Shown piece by piece: positions 43,308-52,884 of a DNA stretch of 64,000 nt; the first letter of the stretch is position 1; each line of letters begins with the position of its first letter. The notes under the pieces are model-generated. The model was not told the origin of the DNA and did no database searches. It was given only the letters and a program-made list of their open reading frames with translations. Position numbers and translations under genes: made by a program. This DNA is from Agrobacterium vitis (GTDB lineage Bacteria > Pseudomonadota > Alphaproteobacteria > Rhizobiales > Rhizobiaceae). The stretch spans positions 62,001-126,000 of the forward strand of contig NZ_AP023274.1 in the NCBI RefSeq assembly GCF_013426735.1. The letters run 5' to 3'.

Positions 43308-44531
43308 TTATCCTATGCGGTTGGGTAAGGGGCCGCTTTTGAGCAAGAGCGACAGGCCGATAAAAAATGACAGGATGTAACACGCCGATACGAGGGGAAA
43401 TGCGGCGTCCGCACCCCGAAGCTGCATTGATCCAACACCGGCTGCTATTCCCAAAATGGAAGCGATTTGCTGCCAGCTTTGCACACGGCCCAAAATTTCA
43501 CCTTGCCGGTTGAAGGATGTGGCCTGGGAAAGGCGGGAGGTAAGAACCGGTGTAGTGCCACCAAGTAAAATGCCCCAGAGAAAGTACAATCCGGCAAAGA
43601 CGGGAACGAGGGTTGTGTAGCCCGCTATCAACGTGATGCTGGCGCAGGCCAGAGCGATCGCGGTGTTTACCGCCAACACAAAGCCAAGGCTGCGCATTTT
43701 GAACAGACGCGCCCAGAGGGGGGCGCCAATCACAAAACCAAACGCCATGAGCCCGTAGCTGAGGCCAATAATCCAGTGGTTGGCTCCGAAAGCTTGGGTC
43801 ATGTAGAGCGAAAACGGCACTTGCAGCACCATTCGGCTGGCCAACAATACGCAAATCAAAACCAGCAACCCGACGACTGGTGCAGAACTTTCTGGATGGC
43901 CCGGGGTGAGCGCGCTTGAAGCGGAGCGCGGTGCATTCTGTCTGATGGGCGGGATGGGCAATGTTGCCCAGGCAACAAGGGCACATAGACCACATACGGC
44001 CCCGGCCGTGATATTAACGGCCGCGAATGGCATTGCATCCAGAATGAGACCACCCGCAAATGCGCCGCCCAGCGAACCAACATTGGTCGCCACCTGCAAC
44101 CAGGCGAACAGACTGGCGCGATCACGCCCGCTATTGACCTGCACGGCATAGGCTTGCGCGGGCGCAATATAGCCGGCGAAAGCCCCCTGTAAGAACCGCA
44201 GAAACAGGATGACCCAGACATCTTGGGCAAGCGCAATCAGAAGCTGGGTGATCGCCAACCCCGCCAAGGCCCGAACCATCATCAAGCGATTGCCATAGCG
44301 GTCACCCATACGCCCCCAGAATGCGCTGGTGAGGGAAATGCCAAGCATGGGGCAAATATAAACCCCGATACTTGCCAATCCGAACGCCGTATCCGACGGG
44401 CTGAGTACCCTGATCTGCAGCGGCCAGAAAGGACCGCTCATTTCCATGGCTCCCATGGAAATGAACTGGAGCGCAAACAGCAGCAGAAACACAGGCGTGC
44501 TTGCCCTGAGCATGGCAAAAGCGTTCAGCAT
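43308..44531 (-). CDS. MFS exporter of the siderophore locus
   Basis: The 407-residue protein has twelve helices with the MFS loop [19 protein letters not shown] and a second-half pattern ([13 protein letters not shown]). It overlaps the synthetase gene by seven bases, which ties it to siderophore production. It is comparable to SbnD or FslB-type exporters and probably releases the finished siderophore to the periplasm. Confidence 0.82.
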   Translation of the reverse strand: MLNAFAMLRASTPVFLLLFALQFISMGAMEMSGPFWPLQIRVLSPSDTAFGLASIGVYICPMLGISLTSAFWGRMGDRYGNRLMMVRALAGLAITQLLIALAQDVWVILFLRFLQGAFAGYIAPAQAYAVQVNSGRDRASLFAWLQVATNVGSLGGAFAGGLILDAMPFAAVNITAGAVCGLCALVAWATLPIPPIRQNAPRSASSALTPGHPESSAPVVGLLVLICVLLASRMVLQVPFSLYMTQAFGANHWIIGLSYGLMAFGFVIGAPLWARLFKMRSLGFVLAVNTAIALACASITLIAGYTTLVPVFAGLYFLWGILLGGTTPVLTSRLSQATSFNRQGEILGRVQSWQQIASILGIAAGVGSMQLRGADAAFPLVSACYILSFFIGLSLLLKSGPLPNRIG

Positions 44532-46417
44532 TCACGGCCGACCAGAGGATTGGGCAGCTCATGCTCCACCCGATAGTCGCTATATCGCTGGAGATGCATG
44601 GTGAGAACCGACCGGGTGGGCCATTTTTTTTCAAGCAGGGCATCTCGTTCTTCTTGCCAGAACGTGTCCGAAGACACACGGGGCCGCAATGTTTCAAACG
44701 CCTCTTGCGTTACCTCTTTGATCACTGTCCAGAGCCTATCATTGCCGATGCTATAGTGCTGGGTCAGGCACAGAGCAATTTCATGCAGATGGCATATAAA
44801 GCAGGCGTCGATCAAAAACGAGCGAACCAGCCCGATGTCATCGTCAAAGGTGGTGGGCAAAATCCCAGCACGCTGAAAGGGTTTGAGGTGATAGCCACGC
44901 TGTTTGAGCAGAGGCGCAAAGCTGCGGCCATCACCAAAATCCCGAATGATCAGCTTTTCCGCAGAACCGGAAGGATCAAACACGATGGTGGTGTTTTGCT
45001 GATGGGCCTCAAAAGCGATTCCATAAAGAAGATACATCGCCAACGCAGGCCGAACCACCACCTCAACATACCGGCGGAAAAAGCCGACAACGCTTGCCTG
45101 TTCCTCATTGCCGTAACGGGCAATCAGCTCGCAGATCAATGGTCGTCCATCCTTGGGACTTGCACTTAGAAGTGCGGCGACCGTCACCGCATAGCGTCCA
45201 TCCTCGCGCTTTAAAGGCTGGGCGTTGCGATAGACCACCGACAAAAATCGCCCGCGATGCTCATCGCCGGTATCGGGATCGTGCAGAATGGCTCCCAATT
45301 CTTCGGTGAAGATTTCCAATTGTGCGGCCATGTCCGGTTCATTGGCCAGAATATCGGTGATTAACGTGGAAAGCCGAGGCCCCATGTGAATGGATTTGGC
45401 CTGCAAGCTGCGCTGCTCGCTGGTGAGCCAGATGGCAACCGGCAACTTGATGAAAGGGCGCAACGTTTCATCGTCCGGTAACATGGTCCGAAATGACATG
45501 GATGGCGAGGTGTCAATGTCTGGCCCGTCCAACAGCAAGATGCCAGAGGCGATTTCCTGTCCAAATTCGCGGCGGACAAAATGCTCGAGGTGCCATCCGT
45601 GGATGGGCAAAGGAATCCAGTCTTGCGCTGATTTGCCCTGTGCGCTCAGATGGTCTTTCCACGCGGCAAACAATTCGGGAAACTGGGCAGAAAACCAGTC
45701 ATTGTAATCAGTCACATGCGGCATTTTTTCCACATAGGCCCAACCCCGACGCAAGGCCGCAATCCGGACCGGCACCTTGGCCCCGAATTCAGGCGAAAGG
45801 GCAACAACCTCTTCGGGCTGCAAACTCGGTTTTGCCTTCCATGTCGGATAGAACGGATGACCTTCGAGCGCACCCCACTGGTCAATCAGCATTGCCGCCA
45901 GATGTGCAGGCAAATGACCGTAGAGATAGCCCAGAAAATCCACCGCACCGGATTGTTTGATCTTCTCATTCAGGCTCGCAGCCCAGACCTGCCGGTGTCG
46001 GCGGGCCAGCATATCATTGTTGATGCTGTCGGCGATATCGCGCATCAAAACCTCAAGCCCATCAGGGGTCGGAGAGATGGACAACGAAGCGAACACTTCC
46101 CGCAGCAAAGCATCGGGATGGTCAATCCGGGCATGGCCGCCGTCGGCGTCGAGAATTTCAATCTCGCCACGGTTTTGCAAGGTGCCAGCGGGTGCCGCAT
46201 GCAAATGTTTAAAATGCAGCACACGGCGCGTGTTCCACAGCGGCAACCAGGCTTGATGCTTGTCACGCGACCAGAGCAACGCTTCAGGAGCCAGAAGACG
46301 TTCTGCAAACAGGCAGCGAACAAGGCGGCTGATTGCATTGGCAACGGCAAAATCCCGCAACGGCTGGTCATCGGTCTGCGCGTGGATGTCAAACAAAGGC
46401 GAAAGCAAATGGGTCAT
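44525..46417 (-). CDS. NIS siderophore synthetase (IucA/IucC family)
   Basis: The 630-residue protein has the IucA/IucC domain: [14 protein letters not shown] for the His-Pro substrate pocket, [18 protein letters not shown], the ATP-region FRTMLPD and [20 protein letters not shown], and a C-terminal FhuF-like part ([23 protein letters not shown]). It adenylates a carboxylic acid such as citrate and joins it to an amine or alcohol. Its ATG overlaps the opine dehydrogenase stop (TGATG), with GGAGG upstream. It is the only such synthetase in the locus, whereas staphyloferrin B clusters have three. Confidence 0.88.
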   Translation of the reverse strand: MTHLLSPLFDIHAQTDDQPLRDFAVANAISRLVRCLFAERLLAPEALLWSRDKHQAWLPLWNTRRVLHFKHLHAAPAGTLQNRGEIEILDADGGHARIDHPDALLREVFASLSISPTPDGLEVLMRDIADSINNDMLARRHRQVWAASLNEKIKQSGAVDFLGYLYGHLPAHLAAMLIDQWGALEGHPFYPTWKAKPSLQPEEVVALSPEFGAKVPVRIAALRRGWAYVEKMPHVTDYNDWFSAQFPELFAAWKDHLSAQGKSAQDWIPLPIHGWHLEHFVRREFGQEIASGILLLDGPDIDTSPSMSFRTMLPDDETLRPFIKLPVAIWLTSEQRSLQAKSIHMGPRLSTLITDILANEPDMAAQLEIFTEELGAILHDPDTGDEHRGRFLSVVYRNAQPLKREDGRYAVTVAALLSASPKDGRPLICELIARYGNEEQASVVGFFRRYVEVVVRPALAMYLLYGIAFEAHQQNTTIVFDPSGSAEKLIIRDFGDGRSFAPLLKQRGYHLKPFQRAGILPTTFDDDIGLVRSFLIDACFICHLHEIALCLTQHYSIGNDRLWTVIKEVTQEAFETLRPRVSSDTFWQEERDALLEKKWPTRSVLTMHLQRYSDYRVEHELPNPLVGREC

Positions 46418-47553
46418 CAGGCAGCCTCCAGCCAATCATCAGGAACCGGGCTTAATCCATCCGGCAAAGCACCATGATAGTGGCGCGCCCACGTGTAGGT
46501 TTTCGAGATGGTTGGAATCGGTACCGCCAGCCGCTGTGCGATCTTGACCAGCAATGCCTGCCCGCATGCAACATCCTCATGAAAGGCACGGCTTTCCAGA
46601 TCGATCAACCAGCCTTGACCATGATGATTGGGGATCAGCGGCAATTGAATTCCCGCATAGGCGCTGTTTGTTCTGAGCAGGGAATACATCGTTTGACTAT
46701 CGGCAATCTGATCGCCATAGGCTTCAATCAGTTCCTGCCGCAAAGGTTTGACGGAGCTGAGATCAAGACCGGTTCGGGTCGCAATCGCCTGACATATGGC
46801 CTGATTTTCGGCATCGAACATTTCCAGCAAGCGCGCCCCTTCCTCAGGGCAATCACTCCACCAGCACAGCGGCTCGGAGAACGGTTTACGCTCCCAGGCA
46901 GCGCCCGGCCCCAGCAGGCCATAGAGCATCGCTGGATGCATCAGCGCATTGCCGGGTGTCAGGGTGATTTCCAGATAGTCCTGCAAAAGGGTTACAGGCG
47001 CATTGTAAAGCGCGGTCAGCATTGTTTGCAGGGCCTTGGCACTTTGGGCGGATTCCCGCCGATGAAGGCCAGCAAACAAATGGGCTTTAGCACCGCCCAT
47101 GCGAACGCTCTGTCCGGCAACAAGGTCGTAGGCGATATGCGGCACATCCTTCAAACCCCAGATGACCACATTGTCCCTTGCGCCTAAGTGATCGGCAGCG
47201 AGCCAGTCAAAACCGCAAAAGCCCGGAATAGCTCCCACGAAAACCTGCTTGGTGCTGGAGATACTGCCTGCGATCCGCTGCAAAACAGCGGATCTGGCAT
47301 GGGCTGGCTGGGTAATGACAATCAGATCAACATCCCCAACCGCCTCATCGGGGTTGTTGCCAACGTAATCTGGGCGCCCGGACATACCCTGACCATCCGG
47401 CAAAAAAGCCTGCCATGGAGCAGGATTTCCAGCCCAATTGGCGGCAAGAGTGTCATTCTCCGTCAAAACGGAGAGATGGACCTGCGGATTTTGCTTAAAA
47501 AGCACGGCATTCAAATGCCCGGTGCGGCCTGCGCCGCAAATGGCGACCCTCAT
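46417..47553 (-). CDS. Opine-dehydrogenase-family NAD(P)-dependent enzyme
   Basis: The 378-residue protein has a Rossmann start (RVAICGAGRTGHLNAVLFKQ) and the C-terminal octopine/nopaline dehydrogenase domain (YLEITLTPGNALMHPAMLYGLLG, FDAENQAICQAIATRTGLDL, His in NALMHPAM). Such enzymes reversibly join an amino acid and a 2-oxo acid. It lies between the SbnA-like synthase and the NIS synthetase, overlapping both by ATGA/TGATG. In this place staphyloferrin B loci encode SbnB, which oxidatively splits an opine-like intermediate into diaminopropionate and 2-oxoglutarate. I infer the same role here by a non-homologous enzyme. Confidence 0.78.
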   Translation of the reverse strand: MRVAICGAGRTGHLNAVLFKQNPQVHLSVLTENDTLAANWAGNPAPWQAFLPDGQGMSGRPDYVGNNPDEAVGDVDLIVITQPAHARSAVLQRIAGSISSTKQVFVGAIPGFCGFDWLAADHLGARDNVVIWGLKDVPHIAYDLVAGQSVRMGGAKAHLFAGLHRRESAQSAKALQTMLTALYNAPVTLLQDYLEITLTPGNALMHPAMLYGLLGPGAAWERKPFSEPLCWWSDCPEEGARLLEMFDAENQAICQAIATRTGLDLSSVKPLRQELIEAYGDQIADSQTMYSLLRTNSAYAGIQLPLIPNHHGQGWLIDLESRAFHEDVACGQALLVKIAQRLAVPIPTISKTYTWARHYHGALPDGLSPVPDDWLEAA

Positions 47554-48560
47554 GCCGCACCTGCCAAGCCATTGAACCAACCATCCAATTGAGCTGCGAT
47601 TGCCGGATTGAGAAGCCCGCGCTTTTCCATCCACTCATCGTCAAACACGGATGCCAGGTATTTTTCACCCCCATCTGCGACGGCTGTAACAATTGTGCCG
47701 CTCAATTTGCCGGATGCGATGAATTCGAGAGCTTTGTAAATTGTACCCCCGGTTGATCCACCAACGAGAATACCTTTGCGTCGGGCAATATAGCGTGCCG
47801 TTTCAAATGCTTGCGTATCGGTGACCTGAACACCTTCATCAATGCAGCTATAATCCAGAACCTTGCCGACTTCATCGCCTGCGGGCGTACCTGTGCCAGA
47901 TTGGTAATAGGAATGCCCCGGCTTACCAAAAACAATGGAACCAGCAGGCTCAACCGCAATTGTCTTGATGGCGGGATTGAGGCGCTTGAGGCGCTGGGAT
48001 ATGCCCGTCATCGACCCACCCGTACCCACGCAACCAACAAAGGCATCCAATCCATCAGGCAGTTGTGCCATCAACTCATCCACAAATCCGGCATAGCCGT
48101 CAGGATTGGCGGGATTGTCGGACTGGTTCATGAACAGTGCACCAGGCAGTTGCGCGCCGAGCTGGGCGGCCAGTCTCTGCCTTTCAACGACGGCCACTTC
48201 ATCTTCGCGATAGTCGCCTTCAACATAGCGAATTTCGGCACCCAAGGCCCGCATCATCCGGATTTTATCCGGCGCGGCGTGATGATCCACGACCGCGATA
48301 AAGCGAAGACCAAACTCCAGCGCCGCAAGAGCCAGACCTGTGCCCGTGTTGCCTGATGAGGATTCAACGATCGTGCCGCCACGCGGCAGGCGCCCATCCG
48401 CCAAGGCCGCAACCACCATGCTGCGCGCCATGCGGTCTTTCATTGAGCCGCCAGGATTGTTCTTCTCCATTTTGAGCAAAAGTTTTGCATTGCTTGTTGC
48501 CAGATCAAGCGCGATCAGGGGGGTCTGGCCAATCAATTGCGTGACGGTTGTATAGAGCAT
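47550..48560 (-). CDS. SbnA-like N-(2-amino-2-carboxyethyl)-L-glutamate synthase
   Basis: The 336-residue enzyme is a fold-type II PLP protein of the cysteine synthase family: Schiff-base Lys41 in NNPGGSMKDR, ESSSGNTGTGLA phosphate loop, GTGGSMTG, and near the end GGSTGG and GEKYLASVFDDEWMEKR. Features shared with SbnA rather than CysK include GSIVFG and the YL...D.W.EK ending. SbnA condenses O-phosphoserine and glutamate. The adjacent serine kinase homologue and decarboxylase support this. It overlaps the decarboxylase gene by 28 bp. A cysteine synthase role remains possible. Confidence 0.82.
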   Translation of the reverse strand: MLYTTVTQLIGQTPLIALDLATSNAKLLLKMEKNNPGGSMKDRMARSMVVAALADGRLPRGGTIVESSSGNTGTGLALAALEFGLRFIAVVDHHAAPDKIRMMRALGAEIRYVEGDYREDEVAVVERQRLAAQLGAQLPGALFMNQSDNPANPDGYAGFVDELMAQLPDGLDAFVGCVGTGGSMTGISQRLKRLNPAIKTIAVEPAGSIVFGKPGHSYYQSGTGTPAGDEVGKVLDYSCIDEGVQVTDTQAFETARYIARRKGILVGGSTGGTIYKALEFIASGKLSGTIVTAVADGGEKYLASVFDDEWMEKRGLLNPAIAAQLDGWFNGLAGAA

Positions 48561-49930
48561 AGTACCTCCTCACAGGTATCCGGAATAAGTTCGGACAGTC
48601 CATCTGCGGTCCTCCTGACACATAAGCGGATTGGCATGGGGTGGCGGTGAAACTGGTTTTCCATCAGATCCATCTGATAGCCGCCGGTATTGACATAGAT
48701 GAGCAAATCACCAGCTTGCGGGGTAATCGGAAAGTCGAGCCAGCGGTTGGAGACAATATCTTCATCAAGGCAGCTATGTCCGGCAAGATAGGCGCGCACA
48801 GGAGTGGTGCGTGCAGCTTCCGGCCCGTGCGGCACCACAATGGGATCGATCAGAAATTCTGATGCGAACCATGTTTCGCATGCACTGAAGCTGCTGCCCT
48901 CCACAAAAATTGCTGCTGACTGCGCACCCAGTGCCTTCACTCTCGTCACTCTGAAAGCCGTGATTGCAGTCTGATCCGCAAGGGCCCGCCCCGGCTCCAT
49001 CCCCAGCGTAAGATTTTCTTGACGGAAATATGTTGCGACATCGCGCCCGTCCTGCATTTTGGATTGCAACAGGTGAGTTAACCACTCCGTTGCGCAAACA
49101 GGTCCTCCATAGGGATAAAAAGACTGTGGCAGATGGTTGGTGCGATAATCCTGCGCCGTTTGCGCCTCCAGAAAGGCGGCGTAGGTCGGGTGATCGACAT
49201 ATTGCACCGGCAAACCACCACCAATATCGATCATGCGAGGAGAAAGCCCCATGCCGCGCGCTTTGGCAATGAGATCAGCGGCTTCATTCAATGCTTCGAT
49301 GCGCGTCTCGACGCTATAACCACTCAGGTGGAAATGGATTCCATCAAATCGTAGGGCTGGGGTGCCTGCCAAACGATGCAGGCACGAAACAACGTCTTGA
49401 GCATCCATGCCGAAGCGGCTTTGCCCTTGATTTTGGGGCCTTAATCTCAAAAGCACGGGCTGAGGGTCACCGGCGCTTGGCAATTCCTTCAAAATATCAT
49501 CGAATTCCTCAACAGAATCGATGGAAATCAGGGCCTTGCAGGCCATCAAGGCTCTATGAAATGTCGATGTTTTGGCAGGACCGGTCGCAACAATATCGGC
49601 ACCCTTTGCACCCAATGCCAAGGCATCCTGCAACTCGTACAGGCTGGAGACATCAACGCCTCCTTCAGCCTGAAGGGCAGCTCCCATAAGATTCACAGAC
49701 TTGTTGACCTTCACACCATAATAAATTCTGCATGGAACTTGACTGCCGCTCAATATGGCCTGCAAAGCCAGAAGATTATCGGCCAGCAGATCAGGCCAGA
49801 TCAAATGGAGCGGCGAGCCAAATCTGTTGAATCCTTCCCGCAACTGTTCATGCTTGTTTTCAATAAAATCTGCGACCTCGTCATGAATCAGGGGCGTCAG
49901 AGTGTGAGATTGCTTGGAGCCAAGTCTCAT
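48533..49930 (-). CDS. Type III PLP-dependent decarboxylase (SbnH-like)
   Basis: The 465-residue enzyme has the alanine-racemase-like barrel of DAP/ornithine decarboxylases: Lys74 in YYGVKVNKS, SLYELQDALALGA, FHLSGYSVETR, DIGGGLPVQY, and the C-terminal catalytic Cys region SFSACETWFAS. In staphyloferrin B synthesis SbnH decarboxylates citryl-diaminopropionate to a citryl-ethylenediamine unit, and vibrioferrin and rhizoferrin loci have relatives. It overlaps the serine-kinase gene by ATGA. Lysine, ornithine or diaminopimelate decarboxylation cannot be excluded. Confidence 0.83.
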   Translation of the reverse strand: MRLGSKQSHTLTPLIHDEVADFIENKHEQLREGFNRFGSPLHLIWPDLLADNLLALQAILSGSQVPCRIYYGVKVNKSVNLMGAALQAEGGVDVSSLYELQDALALGAKGADIVATGPAKTSTFHRALMACKALISIDSVEEFDDILKELPSAGDPQPVLLRLRPQNQGQSRFGMDAQDVVSCLHRLAGTPALRFDGIHFHLSGYSVETRIEALNEAADLIAKARGMGLSPRMIDIGGGLPVQYVDHPTYAAFLEAQTAQDYRTNHLPQSFYPYGGPVCATEWLTHLLQSKMQDGRDVATYFRQENLTLGMEPGRALADQTAITAFRVTRVKALGAQSAAIFVEGSSFSACETWFASEFLIDPIVVPHGPEAARTTPVRAYLAGHSCLDEDIVSNRWLDFPITPQAGDLLIYVNTGGYQMDLMENQFHRHPMPIRLCVRRTADGLSELIPDTCEEVLCSIQPSRN

Positions 49931-50361
49931 GACAGCACCGCCCTGCCGCCTTGCATCGCCGAATCCATGGTAGCCACAATTCCGGCTAATACCGCGAGCG
50001 GTACATCACATACCGGGTAATCATCCGCGAAGACGTGACGTGTCGTTTTGATCGGAAATTTTTTGCCGGACCGCGCCATGGCAAAAATATCGTCTGGTGT
50101 AATGCATTCCTCAGGCCGCCAACTCGTGACAGACACACGCTCATAATCCAGGAGGACAACAGGAATGACAGCGAGATTGAGCTGCCTTGCGACCTCAAGC
50201 CGGTGATGCCCATCCATCACCAGAAACTGAGTGCGCTCGACCGCAATAGGGCGTGTCCAGATCTGCTGACGTAAAATGGTTTGGCGCAAATTCTCAACAA
50301 CGCTTTGATCGACTTCTTCAGTGTCGACAAGTTTTTTGGGAGAGGAAAAATGATATGGCAT
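49927..50361 (-). CDS. SbnI-like ParB-fold free serine kinase
   Basis: The 144-residue protein has a ParB/Srx nuclease-like fold: VENLRQTILRQQIWTRPIAV, then the nucleotide-binding MDGHHRLEVARQLNL, and FPIKTTRHVFAD. DGHHR and KTTRH are shared with SbnI and SerK, which phosphorylate free L-serine to O-phosphoserine, the SbnA substrate. The ATG at 50361 follows GAAGGG; a longer frame to 50451 runs through the operator region. It is the first gene of the operon. SbnI also binds heme and regulates its operon; whether this protein does is unknown. Confidence 0.78.
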   Translation of the reverse strand: MPYHFSSPKKLVDTEEVDQSVVENLRQTILRQQIWTRPIAVERTQFLVMDGHHRLEVARQLNLAVIPVVLLDYERVSVTSWRPEECITPDDIFAMARSGKKFPIKTTRHVFADDYPVCDVPLAVLAGIVATMDSAMQGGRAVLS

Positions 50362-50402
50362 AAAATACAGCCCTTCGGTGAAAATCGCTATTTCCAAAAA
50401 TA

Positions 50403-50417
50403 TGACTACATAAATCA
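50403..50417. promoter_or_regulatory. RirA-type iron-responsive operator (TGA-N9-TCA), operon side
   Basis: TGA, nine bases and TCA match the iron-responsive operator described for RirA in rhizobia. It lies 42-56 bp upstream of the serine-kinase start and overlaps a 13-bp palindrome CATGTTTAACATG (50416-50428). A TTGACA on the minus strand lies at 50446-50451. Iron-replete repression is expected. Confidence 0.6.
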
Positions 50418-50533
50418 TGTTTAACATGTAGCGTTTATTTCCAGATGTCAATTTACAATCCTAAAAAAATATCCAGTATAAACAGATGGATAAAAGATAT
50501 CTGGCTATTTCATTCGCGATGAAAATAAAATCT

Positions 50534-50548
50534 TGACTCTTAATGTCA
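50534..50548. promoter_or_regulatory. RirA-type iron-responsive operator (TGA-N9-TCA), receptor side
   Basis: A second TGA-N9-TCA overlaps a plus-strand TTGACT (-35-like) about 86 bp before the receptor ATG. With the site at 50403 it gives each divergent promoter its own box, supporting coordinated iron control of synthesis and uptake. Confidence 0.6.
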
Positions 50549-50633
50549 TGTTCAATACCCAGCTGCTTGGGCGTGTATTTTAAAGAGCATAGTTCACGGC
50601 AACCTTGCCGGTTCTGCTGAGGGGGATGCTGAC

Positions 50634-52787
50634 ATGATGGGTTTGAAAAGTGGCGTTGCCATGGGTGCAATTCTGGCTGCTCTCGGCACTGTTGCGCAGG
50701 CAGAAGAGGACACGGTTCTCAAGCCAATTGTTGTTGAGGGACAATCCTCATCGCCCAACGCAACCATAGGCAAACAGAGCGAACCTTATGCAGGGGGCAT
50801 GGTCACCGGTAGTGCTCGATTGGGCAGTCTGGGCAACCGCAGTTTCATGGATATGCCTTTCAGCACCAGCGGATATACTGCAAAAGTCATAGAGGATAAG
50901 GGAGCATCAACGGTTGGTGATGTGATGGAGAGCGATGCATCGGTGCGCAATACGCATCCGTCTGGCGGCATTGTCGACTCTTTCTATATCCGTGGCTTTC
51001 CCATCGGTGACGGCAATTTTGGTGAAATTGCGTTTGATGGCGTGTTCGGCGTCGCACCAAACTATCGCGTTTTTACCGATTATGCGGAATCCGTAGAAGT
51101 CCTGAAAGGGCCAACCTCCTTCCTCTATGGCATTTCTCCCAATGGTGGTGTGGGCGGAACCATCAATATTGTTCCAAAGCGTGCTCTGGATACGGACCTG
51201 ACCCGTGTCACCACCAGCTATGAATCGGATCTTCAGGTTGGAACCCATGTGGATATCAGCCGCCGCTATGGCAGTGAACGGCAATTTGGCGTCCGGCTGA
51301 ATGGCAGCGTTCAAGGTGGTGATGGCACTATTGACGATCTTTCTCGTTTTGCCTATGTCGGTGCGGTTGCGCTGGACTACGAAGGAGAAAATCTGCGCGC
51401 AACGCTCGATGTCATCAATCAATATGAACATTATGACGCGCCACAGCGTCCATTCTATCCCACAGCCGGCATTAAACTGCCGAGTGCACCGGACAATCGT
51501 CTGAATGTGCAGGAGTCCTGGGAATGGTCAGCAACCCGGGAGTTTTCAACACTGGGGCGCGTTGAATATGACCTCAGCGATGACGTGACCGTGTTTGGTG
51601 CCGTCGGTGGTGGGAAGTCAAACGTCGAGCGTCTGTTTGGCACGCCCACAATCACGGACTCTGCCGGCAATGTCAGCATCGTACCGCAGCATTATATTTT
51701 TGATGTGCAGAGACGAACCGCAGAAATCGGCACTCGCGGACAGTTCGACACCGGCATCATCGAGCACTCCGTGACATTGCAGGCCAATTATATGCTGCAA
51801 TGGCTGTCGCGAGGCTCCAATTCCGGTACGGCCCAAACCACCAATCTGTATAATCCGGTTGATCGTGAGGAGCAATTTGTTGCCAAGCCGTCCAGCGTAC
51901 CGAAAGTAACGGAAAGCGAATTCTACGGTGTGGCTTTATCCGATACAATGTCCATATGGGATGAGCGGGCGCAATTGATGGTTGGCGGGCGCTTTCAACA
52001 CATCGATTCCGAAAACTACAGCTCGACAACTGGCGCTGTAACATCCTCTTCCGACGCGAGCGCAATAACACCCATGGTTGGTGTCGTGGTTAAGCCGTGG
52101 GAAAATGTATCGCTATATGCAAACTATGCGGAAGGGTTGAGCATCGGGGAAACGGCTCCGACAAACGCCGTAAACGCAGGCGAAACCCTCAGCCCCTATA
52201 AATCAAAGCAATATGAAGTGGGAACCAAGATAGACACCGGTCCGGTGACGCTCACCGCCAGTCTTTTCCAGATCGAAAAGCCGTTTGGTGTTTTGGAGAC
52301 GCGTGGCAGCGATCTGGTTTTCGAACGCGGTGGCGAACAGCGTAACCGGGGTCTTGAACTTTCAGCGTTCGGCGAGTTGACCGACACCGTGAGACTGCTT
52401 GGCGGCGTTACGTTCATGCGGGGCGAGTTGACGAAAACCAACAATGCCTCGACGCAAGGCAATGACCCCATTGGCGTGCCAAAAGTCCTCGTAAACCTCG
52501 GTGCAGAATGGGACACCCCATTCCTGAGCGGCTTCACCCTGACGGGCAACGTCATCCACACCGGCAAACAATATGCCGATACAGCCAATATCCAAAAACT
52601 ACCGGCATGGACACGTCTTGATCTCGGCGCGCGCTACAAGACAACGATCAAGGAGCGACCCGTTACCTTCCGTGCCGAAGTCGAAAACGTCTTCAACAAG
52701 AATTACTGGTCAGGTGTCGCAAGCTTTGGCACTGTGACACAAGGGGCCCCATTAACCGTTAAAATATCGATGACAACCGATTTTTAA
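50634..52787 (+). CDS. TonB-dependent siderophore receptor
   Basis: The 717-residue protein has a signal peptide (cleavage near VAQA, residue 23), a TonB-box-like stretch (TVLKPIVVEG), a plug (GASTVGDVMESDASVRNTHP, DSFYIRGFPIGDG, ESVEVLKGPTSFLYGISPNGGVGGTINIVPKR) and a 22-strand barrel ending in DF. It resembles hydroxamate/carboxylate siderophore receptors (TIGR01783 type). GAGGGGG precedes the ATG. It diverges from the synthesis operon and shares the iron-regulated intergenic region, so it likely imports that siderophore. Confidence 0.9.
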   Translation: MMGLKSGVAMGAILAALGTVAQAEEDTVLKPIVVEGQSSSPNATIGKQSEPYAGGMVTGSARLGSLGNRSFMDMPFSTSGYTAKVIEDKGASTVGDVMESDASVRNTHPSGGIVDSFYIRGFPIGDGNFGEIAFDGVFGVAPNYRVFTDYAESVEVLKGPTSFLYGISPNGGVGGTINIVPKRALDTDLTRVTTSYESDLQVGTHVDISRRYGSERQFGVRLNGSVQGGDGTIDDLSRFAYVGAVALDYEGENLRATLDVINQYEHYDAPQRPFYPTAGIKLPSAPDNRLNVQESWEWSATREFSTLGRVEYDLSDDVTVFGAVGGGKSNVERLFGTPTITDSAGNVSIVPQHYIFDVQRRTAEIGTRGQFDTGIIEHSVTLQANYMLQWLSRGSNSGTAQTTNLYNPVDREEQFVAKPSSVPKVTESEFYGVALSDTMSIWDERAQLMVGGRFQHIDSENYSSTTGAVTSSSDASAITPMVGVVVKPWENVSLYANYAEGLSIGETAPTNAVNAGETLSPYKSKQYEVGTKIDTGPVTLTASLFQIEKPFGVLETRGSDLVFERGGEQRNRGLELSAFGELTDTVRLLGGVTFMRGELTKTNNASTQGNDPIGVPKVLVNLGAEWDTPFLSGFTLTGNVIHTGKQYADTANIQKLPAWTRLDLGARYKTTIKERPVTFRAEVENVFNKNYWSGVASFGTVTQGAPLTVKISMTTDF

Positions 52788-52884
52788 GTCTCGTTAACCA
52801 CTGATGTATCGTTTGCGAGTCAGCGCCTTTCGAAGAGGCGTTGTCTTCGTCTATGGGGCTTGACTGTCGATTTCCACTTGGGCC

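Noticed and set aside
46417..47553. Opine metallophore locus of the staphylopine (CntKLM) type
   Set aside because: No nicotianamine synthase-like (CntL) or histidine racemase gene is present, while NIS synthetase, SbnA, SbnH and SbnI homologues are.
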